Shown here in pieces: positions 19,673-27,910 of a DNA stretch of 64,000 bases. Position numbers and translations under genes: made by a program. This DNA comes from Xenorhabdus szentirmaii DSM 16338 (GTDB taxonomy: Bacteria; Pseudomonadota; Gammaproteobacteria; Enterobacterales; Enterobacteriaceae). The stretch's first letter is position 1. Each line of letters starts with the position of its first letter. The notes under the pieces are model-generated. The model ran no database searches, had not been told where the DNA came from, and worked only from the letters and a program-made list of their open reading frames with translations. Location of the stretch: positions 1,692,561-1,756,560 of the forward strand of contig NZ_NIBV01000002.1 in assembly GCF_002632585.1 (NCBI RefSeq), in the 5' to 3' direction.

Positions 19673-20602
19673 TTAATATGGCCCACAAATAGTCATGTTG
19701 GGTACTAAAAAATACCCATGAAATCTATTATATCCGTGATTTTTAGCATCTGCTTCAGGTTCTACACCATCCCCCAGACGTTTAACTTGGCTACTACCTA
19801 ATTTATGTGCCCAAAAATAGTTTTGGGACTCATTTCCTTCCCATACTTTTCTATACCAATGATAATCCCATTCTTGATCTGTACCAACATATCCAGAAAC
19901 TAAGGCGACAAGCCATACAGGATTATTTGGATCATTAGATTGCGTTGGGCACGTCATATCTTGTTTAGCAAAGACTAACCCATCTTTTTTGACACCCTCT
20001 ATTAGAGCACTGTCACCATCTGGCACCCGGCCTGTATGGCAATAACCTGGGTGTGGTATCCTAGAACTTGCCGGCACCCTAATATTAACGGCATAAGAAT
20101 AACAATTGTTAGATTTAATGATATCAGAATTAAAATTCCAAAATAGATCATTAAAAATACCTAAATTAACCCAACATTTCACACCTGTAATCACAGGAAG
20201 GCCAGATTTAATTTTATCTTTTCCAACTGCATCCTGATTAGATTGAGAACGAATATATTGCCTTCCACTCAATCGGCGATAATTATTTATAACATAATTA
20301 TTTACATTAAATTTATCAACAACATCCATCAAGAGCTTAACCAGATTCTGGCTACCTGAAACGTCTTCAGCATCCCCATCATCAACTCTAAATATTGTTG
20401 GCAAATCAAAATAATTAGCAATTAATGGGTCCATTATTTCTACAATAAACCCTTTATAACCAAGAATTGAAGGCCCTTTCCCATAGTTTAAAGATTTTTT
20501 ATTCGTTGCTATCTCATTTAAAATATCATTAGCTAATACTTCTGGAATGACCCAACTTGGATTTTCTCGTCCAGAAAAAATATCTTTTGTAACTTTAAGC
20601 AT
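19673..20602 (-). CDS. Hypothetical protein with a papain-like NCYxYA/HWYR domain
   Basis: 309 residues, no signal peptide. Residues 1-130 match nothing I know. From about 140 there is a recognisable but poorly named domain: NNCYSYAVNIRV (Cys167), PHPGYC, DGDSALIEGVKKDGLVFA, VWLVALVSGYVG, DYHWYRKV (His248), YFWAHKLGSSQVKRLGDG and FHGYFLVPN. The Cys-Tyr-Tyr-Ala and later His-Trp-Tyr-Arg pattern suggests a papain-like hydrolase or a relative, with Cys167 and His248 or His266 as candidate catalytic residues. AGAGGTAATA precedes the ATG. It lies 65 bp downstream of the PUD-like gene, with a strong hairpin between them. Activity is not shown. Confidence 0.55.
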   Translation of the reverse strand: MLKVTKDIFSGRENPSWVIPEVLANDILNEIATNKKSLNYGKGPSILGYKGFIVEIMDPLIANYFDLPTIFRVDDGDAEDVSGSQNLVKLLMDVVDKFNVNNYVINNYRRLSGRQYIRSQSNQDAVGKDKIKSGLPVITGVKCWVNLGIFNDLFWNFNSDIIKSNNCYSYAVNIRVPASSRIPHPGYCHTGRVPDGDSALIEGVKKDGLVFAKQDMTCPTQSNDPNNPVWLVALVSGYVGTDQEWDYHWYRKVWEGNESQNYFWAHKLGSSQVKRLGDGVEPEADAKNHGYNRFHGYFLVPNMTICGPY

Positions 20603-20618
20603 GATTATTACCTCTCAT

Positions 20619-20646
20619 AATATGTGAGGCAGGAACCTCACATATT
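20619..20646 (-). promoter_or_regulatory. Intercistronic hairpin next to the ribosome site of the papain-like gene
   Basis: AATATGTGAGG and CCTCACATATT form an 11-bp perfect stem with a 6-base loop, between the PUD-like gene (upstream on the minus strand) and the 309-residue gene. The stem ends about 7 bp before the AGAGG ribosome site. No run of T follows, so it may act as an mRNA stability or attenuation element and not as a terminator. Confidence 0.55.
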
Positions 20647-20667
20647 ATTATGAAAAATCTAAGTCAG

Positions 20668-21096
20668 TTAACTAGAAGAAATAGAAACTTGACAAGAACT
20701 TGAATGTGAGAATGTTACATATAATTTTTTATCAGCCCCATCAACTCTCAATTTAACATTACCATCATCACTGGAAGAAACGCTACAATAAAAATTGTCT
20801 TTTATTTGATATTCTTTCCCAGAATTTGTAATGAATTTTATCCACCAATAATCAAATGATGATCCAGCTCCTGTTTCGTATGTAAAATCCATTACTTTTA
20901 TTTCTTTTCCAGAAGGAATATTATAAACAGCCTTTATTTCTTCCTCACCAGGATCATTACTTCGACGATGGCGTACAGTCAAAGAAGAAATATCTTCACC
21001 CCAACCATTTTTAAATGAAACATGTCCTGTATGTGTTGTAATAAATTCAGTAACTTCATCATTAACATCCTCTATATATTTTCCTTTATCTATCAT
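20668..21096 (-). CDS. PUD1/PUD2-like (up-regulated in daf-2) beta-sandwich protein
   Basis: 142 residues from the ATG at 21096, which has GAGGTT four bases upstream. The pattern TGHVSFKNGWGEDISSLTVRH, DPGEEEIKAVYNIPSGKEIK, FDYWWIKFITNSGKEYQIKD and NFYCSVSSSDDGNVKLRVD resembles bacterial proteins annotated as up-regulated in Daf-2 domain, named after nematode PUD-1/PUD-2. Their fold is a beta-sandwich related to aegerolysins, some of which bind membranes. No signal peptide. It heads a two-gene unit with the papain-like gene. In a nematode-associated bacterium the link is suggestive only. The family call is from memory. Confidence 0.5.
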   Translation of the reverse strand: MIDKGKYIEDVNDEVTEFITTHTGHVSFKNGWGEDISSLTVRHRRSNDPGEEEIKAVYNIPSGKEIKVMDFTYETGAGSSFDYWWIKFITNSGKEYQIKDNFYCSVSSSDDGNVKLRVDGADKKLYVTFSHSSSCQVSISSS

Positions 21097-21199
21097 ATGT
21101 AACCTCACATTATCGAACAATATAAATTTCAAAAAATGAGATTATTTCCTGAAGTTTCACAAAATGATATATCAAGAAATATTATGCACTACTGTTATG

Positions 21200-21241
21200 A
21201 ATAAATCATAGTATCATTATTCAATGATACTATGATTTATT
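21200..21241. repeat. Perfect 19-bp inverted repeat with 4-base loop
   Basis: AATAAATCATAGTATCATT is followed by ATTC and its exact reverse complement, then TTTCC. It lies about 100 bp upstream of the PUD-like gene. It could be a terminator on the plus strand (though no plus-strand gene ends here), an operator, or an element end. Confidence 0.6.
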
Positions 21242-21754
21242 TTCCTTGGAAAATAAACCATAAAATACGTAGTGTATTATACACAACACTATTATTCATT
21301 ATCTCATCAAGAAATCATTCTTAATTTTTATTACTTTATTTTACCACCTATAAAGAAACCCAGAGTGTTGGAATAAATTAAGTCACACAATATTATAGGC
21401 AGCCGTATCTGCCTACAGGTTAACTTCAACTCAATTGTGTGATTATGGAAGCATGAAAATAAGCAGGTAAGAAATAATTTCCATTTTCAAAAATAGCCAA
21501 ATAAAATATTTAGTTATTATTCATGACAGCCTCTAAATTGAAAATAAATAACTATTCATTAATATAATTGATTTGGTTAATCTATTTTATTTCACCAAAG
21601 AGAATAAATGACTGAAACCAAACCCTTACCCGCTATAGCAATAAAAGACAAATCACCTCTTTAAAAGGGGCTAATATAGATGGGATTTTCATAAGCTAAA
21701 CACGTTGAAATCCAACAGGGATATCACATTACCCGATAATTTAAAGGTATACAT
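21242..21754. other. AT-rich region without genes
   Basis: About 510 bp. Only very short reading frames (for example an 18-codon one at 21607). No promoter or RNA structure that I can defend. Confidence 0.35.
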
Positions 21755-22068
21755 ATGGCACTGGCAAATCTGCGTAAATGGGCGTTTTTTATCTCTCTCC
21801 CGGGTTTCCCCAGAAAATAACATGATTATTCTCTGCCAATTGTGAGGTCATCACAATTGGGTTTGATCCTTCGGCAAAAAATGACGGTACTGTCATACAT
21901 TGGGCAAAAAAACTTAAGGATGAAAACGTTCAGTTTATCGAGCTGTGTGGCGGGTTTGGCCCTGCATGGATCACAAAAATCAATGAAGCCTTGGATTATC
22001 AAATACCTGTTGGCGGGGTTCTGTACGGGCCAGAATTCAGAAATCAATTGTACAACATTATGAAGTGA
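21755..22068 (+). pseudogene. Decayed DUF6506-type protein
   Basis: The start MALANLRKWAFFISLPGFPRK is in one frame; after a stop and a small loss the text resumes in another (CEVITIGFDPSAKNDG, then LKDENVQFIELCGGFGPAWI and IPVGGVLYGPEF) to a stop at 22068. The order (MAL-x-W-AF, then V-x-LIELCGGFG-P, then PVG-V-G) is that of small DUF6506 proteins of about 100 residues. The middle link is broken, so no functional product is expected. The 22069-22370 gap after it is AT-rich and empty. Confidence 0.5.
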
Positions 22069-22370
22069 TGTCAGGGACAGGGATGTAACGTATTATCGGA
22101 TATGTATATTATCGGCCTAAAAGCAATGGAAAATAAATTATTTTGTGATGACGGCAAAAACTGATGATCAGTGTTTTTTGCTAACAAAAATAAAAAAATA
22201 AAAATAAAACTAAAAAATAAAATTCATTGGTAAGGTTTTAAAAAATATTATGCAGTTTTTATATAAAACCCATATAAATCAATTTACTCCGTAAAAAATA
22301 TTAAAATTGTCGGTTTTCCTGTTTCATGGTAAATAAGGCTGTTTATTCATACATGGCTTAAGGAACTGGC

Positions 22371-23640
22371 ATGAAAAAAAAACTCATTGAGGCTCACCGT
22401 ATTTATGCACAAAAAGATGTTTCTGCAATAGAGAAATATCTGCATGAGTCTCTCTTGCTCCTTTCACTCTTTGACGAAATGTTACCAACGAAAACAATAA
22501 ATTACGTTATGACGGGTGAATATCCAGAACTCCTTTATGAATTAAAGAAGGTTGATGCAGATAAGGCAGTCTCTTTATTTGATAATCCGGGCACATTAGG
22601 TCACTACTGGTCTGGGGCGAATACCGGGCAATACGATAGCTTAAAGAAAAATGGATTGAAAGCCCGCCACGCTTTATATACCGAAGTTGGAAAAGCGTTC
22701 ACCATCGAACAGGCAGCCCGTTTTGCCAAAGTACTCGCCGCCGCTTGTCAGGATAAAAATATTCAGCTCATTACCCCCGAAGTTCCCTCTTGGGTACTGT
22801 ATCTGTTGATCGATGCCTTTTATACCACGTATAAAAACCACCATAATTTCAAAGAAGAGCAACGGAACGGGTGGTCGATGGCACTGATTGCCAAAATACT
22901 CGACAAGGAGACAGAAAAATCAGGGGCATACGTACTTTTCGCTGCATTTGATCGCCAAGATATCTACGATTATCATATGGATAATCTGAACAATCTTTAT
23001 CAATTATCTGATTTTAAAGAATTTGTACTTAATCATCAGGATTTTGTCCGTCAGTCACTGGTGGAAAAATTATCAGCAAAAGGATTATCGCAGTTCATAA
23101 AATACTTAAATACCGATAGCAAATTGCGTAACCATTTTGCTGATGCGATTGTGCTGTTGGCAACTCATCCACAAAAATCTGTATGCAAAGATGCAGAGCC
23201 TATCCTGAATACACTGCCTCCTTACATTGTTAAACAACAATTAAGCCATATTTTATTTCATGGTACGCCGAAACAGCGCATGCAAGCCGCCGATCTTGTC
23301 GCCCGTCAGGGAGAAAACCGTGCACTTCTGGAAGAAGCACTGAAAACTGAGAAAGGAAAAGCCGTTATCAAAAGCATTGAAAATGCTTTATTGCGTTTCA
23401 GTGTATTAGATGAAGCCAGTACTCGGGAAGAAGCAGAACTTCCCCCTTTTACACCATTAAAAGATACGCCTTTGCCGGAAAGTGCCAAAGAGATCCTGGT
23501 GGCCAATTTCCATGAAATATTGGCTAAAGCAGCAGAACGTGCCGAACGTGAAATAGAAAACAATAAACACAATAATTACAAGTCTGACTGGGCTCAACGT
23601 GAATATAAAGAGCTAACTCAACAACCACCGACTAAAGTCG
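22371..23640 (+). pseudogene. MolR/YehI-type DUF4132 protein, N-terminal part, cut by an insertion
   Basis: About 420 residues of original sequence (MKKKLIEAHRIYAQKDVSAI to about DWAQREYKELT). The open frame then runs into the insertion element and ends at 23687, adding about 18 foreign residues (QQPPTKVGGLV and on). It is all-helical with alpha-solenoid character. With the second part (24190-26681) the sum is about 1,240 residues, near the size of E. coli MolR and YehI. The genomic neighbours (yehL, yehM, yehP, yehQ) are as in E. coli. The function of this family is not established; the old molybdate-regulator name is doubtful. The truncated product may still be made. Confidence 0.7.
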
Positions 23641-24182
23641 GTGGGTTAGTGATTAACGGACTGAAAGTCCGGATACGCATCGGCTGAACGATGCGTCAAT
23701 CGTCCATCTTGAAATTATCATTTGGGTTCGGTTCAAAATGGTGGGCAAGATAAGCCTCAATCATTTCTTCTGTTAACTGACCCACCGTGGCACAAAAATA
23801 GCCTCTGCCCCAAAAATGCTGACCCCAATAGCGTTTTTTCAGATGAGTAAACTCCTCAAACAACTTATTCGCTGTCCTCCCTTTCAGCCTCCTCATGATT
23901 TCTGAGGGTGCTAATGTCGGCGGACTATTCACCAATATGTGAACATGATCTTGGCTCACGACACCACTTAATATTCTGATTTCAAATGTTTCACACATCT
24001 GACGGACTAACTCTCGCACCCGAATACCGACTTCACCCGTCAGCACCTTGTACCTGTATTTTGTTACCCACACAAAATGATATTCGATATTAAATACCGT
24101 GTGGCTGCCATATCTGTAATCCATGTTGCACCTCCCGTGCAACACAGTATCGCAGCTAAAGCTGACCGACTAAAGTCGGTGG
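23625..24182. mobile_element. IS200/IS605-family element inserted in the DUF4132 gene
   Basis: One transposase gene on the minus strand lies between subterminal palindromes. At the left, CCACCGAC-TAAA-GTCGGTGG is at 23625-23644; at the right, CCGAC-TAAA-GTCGG is at 24166-24179. Short hairpins at both ends, no terminal inverted repeats and a single HUH transposase are the hallmarks of this family. The exact ends are not resolved and may lie 5-20 bp outside the palindromes. No target duplication is expected. No tnpB accessory gene is present, so it is an IS200-like element. Confidence 0.85.
23696..24124 (-). CDS. tnpA: IS200/IS605 transposase TnpA (HUH/Y1 nuclease)
   Basis: 142 residues from the ATG at 24124, which has GGGAGG six bases upstream. 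MDYRYGSHTVFNIEYHFVWV and TKYRYKVL are the family start. SQDHVHILVNSPP holds the HUH metal motif (His-Val-His), MRRLKGRTANKLFEEF is the conserved middle, and the catalytic tyrosine is in EAYLAHHFEP. It cuts and joins single-stranded element DNA at the end hairpins. The gene is intact, so the element may still be active. Confidence 0.92.
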   Translation of the reverse strand: MDYRYGSHTVFNIEYHFVWVTKYRYKVLTGEVGIRVRELVRQMCETFEIRILSGVVSQDHVHILVNSPPTLAPSEIMRRLKGRTANKLFEEFTHLKKRYWGQHFWGRGYFCATVGQLTEEMIEAYLAHHFEPNPNDNFKMDD

Positions 24183-24189
24183 TTTTAAC

Positions 24190-26681
24190 CTTTAATATGG
24201 AAGAATAAACTCAATGATAATAAATGCCGCTTCCTGATTGACAAACTCAATGGTCATGTAGGGTGCTTGAATATCAAAGAACTTGAAATCATCAAGCACA
24301 AAAACCGGATCGCAACACTGCCTGAATTTACCTTATTCCATGCTGTACGCGTGATGACTAGTAACAGTGAACATAATAGGTATTTCTATTCTTACCATTT
24401 TAATAATGATTTCCCCACAAGGATCCTTGATGGTCTGGAACTGCGTCATATCGAAGATGTGTTGACCCGATGTCATTTTGAAGATGCCTCAAGAGTCACT
24501 GCGGAGTTCTGCCTGGAATCCTCTCATGGATTGCAACTTTTGCCCCATCCGGAACAAATATGGCCATTCTATTCTCAACACCCAGAATATATTGCTGAAG
24601 TCTTGGGGCTCATGCCAGATAACAGAAGAAACCGGTATAACGGATTTAGTCTGGAGAATACCCTTGAGGTTCTGGCCAAATATCCGGTATTACCAGCACA
24701 ATTCATTCCCCGCATCATGGAATTGGCACTGGGCAGCAATAAAACCCATCGGGTTTCTGCACAGAATTTACTGGAATCACTGTCGAATATCCATGAAAGC
24801 GCCCAGGAAGCGCTAAGCTCCACCAAACAGGATATCCGCATTACCGCCATTGAATGGTTGGTTCGCCTGAAAAAATCCGCCTCCCTTCCCCACCTTTACG
24901 CTTTGCTGAAAAAAGAGAAACAAGAAACGGTCCGTGCTGCATTACTCACTGCATTAGAACAATATGGTGAAGATATTGCCGAATATCTGTCGCCAAAAGT
25001 ATTACTGGCAGAAGCACAAAAAGGGCTGAAAGGAAAAATACCGGCAAGCCTGAGCTGGTTTAACTTTGAGGCACTTCCTGCATTAACCTGGGAGAACGGG
25101 GAGGCGGTTGATCCCGACATCTTCCGTTGGTGGGTTGTTCTTGCCGTTAAATTGAAAGTACCGTCGGGTAACGGATTATTGCAACGTTATATCAGTTTGT
25201 TGTCGCTGGGCAGCCAACAAAAGCTCGGCAATTTTATCCTACAGAGTTTCGTCGCTCAGGATCTGAAAGGCCCGTCATTGGAAGAGGCCATGGATGAAGC
25301 TCAGCGTGAAGCGCCTTCCCGTCTGAACCGTTATCAGCATTCAGCAAGACGTTATCCTGAATACTACGGTCAATATAAAGACATTACGCTGGAACAGGTG
25401 GTTGAGGAGATTAAAAACGAAGTTCTGCGCCGTTATCTCGGCTCAGCGATCCGTGACAAGGGAATGCTGGCTCTGGTCTGTGGCATTGAAGGGCATGTCG
25501 CCGTTTCTGTCCTGCGCAATTATATGCGTGACCATTATCAGCGCCGCGCCCAAATTGAAGCCATGGTTGCAGCGCTATCCATCAACAATGACCCGCTGAT
25601 TATTCAGTTTTTGCTCTCCCTGTCCCGCCGTTACCGCACAGCTTCGATTCAGGAAAAAGCCCGTGAATTGGTTATTCAGATCGCAGAACGCAATGGCTGG
25701 ACCGCCGATGAACTGGCTGATCGTACCATTCCTGCCGCTGGATTGAATGAAACCGGCACATTGGTTCTTGAATATGGTGAGCGGACATTTACTGCCCGTC
25801 TGGATGCCAAACAGAAATTGGCCTTGTTCAATCCGGAAGGCAAAGCGATCAAAGCTCTGCCGGCCCCACGCAATAACGAAGATGAAGGGCTGGTCAAAGA
25901 GGCGAAAAAACTGTTCACCAACAGCAAGAAAGAACTGAAACAAGTGCTCGAATTACAGACCGTTCGCCTCTATGAAGCGATGTGTGCCCAGCGCCAATGG
26001 CTCAGCAGCGATTGGCAAGAGTACATTCTTGCTCACCCGGTCATGCATAAATTAATCGAGAAATTGGTATGGCTGGAAATAAAAGACGGTGAAGTGATCA
26101 ATCAGTTCCGCCCTTCTGATGATGGCTGTCTGCTGAACCTCGACGATGACGAAATTGCTTTACTGGATGATTCATCGATTCAGCTCGCACATGCAACACT
26201 CATCAGTGATGCAGATTGTCAGGCTTGGCTTGCCCACTTCAAAGATTACAAAGTGAAGTTCCTGTTCTCTCAAATCGAAAACAGAATCCCTGATGTCAAT
26301 TTAACGCAGGATGAAATCAACGATCGCAAAGGATGGGTAACAGACACGTTCACTTTACGTGGCGTTTTAACCAAGATGGGTTATCAACGCGGTGCGGTGC
26401 AAGACGGGGGATCATTCACCCACTACCATAAATACTTCACCAACCTGAAGTGCTACGTCAATATCGAATTCAGTGGCAGCTATATGCCGGAAGAGAATAT
26501 CCCGGCTGTATTGCTCAACTTAAATTTCAGCAAAGAACCCATTTATTACTGGAGCGGCCATACGTTAGAACTTAAAGATGTCCCGCCGATTTTGCTGGCA
26601 GAAAGCTACGCTGAATATCTGAAAGCCGCTGAAGCCTGTTCAGGATTTGATCCTGACTGGGAAAGTAAAACACCTTGGTAA
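24190..26681 (+). pseudogene. MolR/YehI-type DUF4132 protein, C-terminal part
   Basis: Open for about 830 codons after the insertion; in-frame text exists from about 24192 (LIWKNKLNDNKCRFLIDKLN), before the first possible start, a TTG at 24267. Central helical repeats (ALLKKEKQETVRAALLTALE) are HEAT-like. The C-terminal DUF4132 region runs from about DADCQAWLAHFKDYKVKF through GWVTDTFTLRGVLTKMGYQR to LNLNFSKEPIYYWSGH. It may be expressed as a separate protein from an internal start, but it is most simply the separated 3' end of one gene. I could not restore a clean frame across the insertion. Confidence 0.7.
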
Positions 26682-26690
26682 GGACAATAT

Positions 26691-26711
26691 GGGTGCGGTT
26701 CAGTCGCACCC
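26691..26711. terminator. Hairpin between the DUF4132 gene and yehL
   Basis: GGGTGCG and CGCACCC form a 7-bp stem with a 7-base loop. No strong T-run follows, so it could be a partial terminator or an mRNA-processing element inside the operon. Confidence 0.45.
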
Positions 26712-26737
26712 GTTAACATTATTTCTAGGGAAATAAC

Positions 26738-27846
26738 ATGGGCAAAAAAAATCACCTGAACAAAAAGCCATTCGGGAAAGTGCAGAAATTCGCTTTGCCG
26801 GTGAGCTGGAACGCCTGACCAAGGCAGATAAAAATAACCCTAAACCGCAAGGTTGGTTGCGCTCTCCCCGGGCAGTACGCCAGTTTATTCTTGGTGATGA
26901 TGAATTGGATATCACGCCAAAATTTTTCGGCGATAATGCATTGGTTGACCGTGCGATTGTCACACTACTCGGAAAACAAGGGCTAATGCTGGTTGGTGAG
27001 CCGGGTACCGCGAAGTCCATGCTTTCAGAGCTTCTTGCTGCTGCAATCAGCGGTGACTCAGGCTTAACCATTCAGGGAACCGCAGGAACGACGGAAGATC
27101 ATATTAAATACTCATGGAACTACGCCTTGCTGTTAGCCGAAGGGCCGACAGAAAAAGCGTTGATCGGTTCTCCTCTTTATCAGGGCATGTTACAGGGGAA
27201 AATCGTTCGCTTTGAAGAAATCACCCGTTGCCCGCCTGAAATTCAGGATGTCTTGGTTTCCCTGATGTCCGAGAAACAACTGATGATCCCGGAAATGGGA
27301 GAAAGCGCCCGCATCAGTGCCAGACCCGGCTTTAATCTGATTGGCACGGCTAACTTACGTGACCGTGGCGTTCATGAAATGTCTTCCGCACTGAAGCGCC
27401 GTTTCAATTTTGAAACCGTGAAACCCATTCAGGACCCGCAATTTGAGATTTCGCTCATTAATATGCAGTTGGAAAGAGAATTGGGTGATCTTGCAACCTC
27501 TATCACCATTCCTGCAGGGGTTATTGAATTGCTGGTCACCACTTTTCAGGAACTGCGCTCAGGGAATACTCAGGATGGCGGTAATATCAAAACACCTGAT
27601 GCAGTGATGTCTACAGCAGAAGCTGTCAATATCGCTTATGCCTGTGCATTGGAATCTCACTATCTGGGTGATGGTGTATTAAACGGCGGTGCAATTGCCC
27701 GGCAATTAATCGGGGTTGTATTAAAAGATAATACGGATGATATCAAACGGATACGTTATTACATGGATAATATCGCGAGGGAACGTGCCAGACAAAATGA
27801 AGACTGGAAAGCGTTTTTTGACGCCTCCCGTGAATTTTGGCAATAA
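26738..27846 (+). CDS. yehL: MoxR-type AAA+ ATPase YehL, start region out of frame at an A8 tract
   Basis: The ATPase domain has Walker A GEPGTAKS, Walker B VRFEEI, the arginine-finger region SSALKRRFNFE and the MoxR-type LMSEKQLMIPE. The natural start is ATG 26738 (AGGGAA upstream), but from there the frame fails at a run of eight A's (26744-26751): nine would join MGK to KSPEQKAIRESAEIRFAGEL and on to the ATPase, about 369 residues. As written, only a start from TTG 26857 gives the 329-residue domain. It may be rescued by transcriptional slippage, be a mutation, or be a base-call error. MoxR ATPases act as chaperones or remodellers with vWA partners; yehP downstream encodes one. Confidence 0.82.
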
Positions 27847-27858
27847 GGCAATTAAATA

Positions 27859-27882
27859 GCAGAACGGCAGACCATGTTCTGC
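27859..27882. repeat. Short palindrome between yehL and yehM
   Basis: GCAGAAC and GTTCTGC flank a 10-base centre, with an alternative overlapping pairing CGGCAG/CTGCCG. It lies in the 64-bp gap before the yehM start and could be a REP-like or mRNA-stability element. Confidence 0.4.
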
Positions 27883-27910
27883 CGCCTGTTGAATAAAAGG
27901 GATCATTACG

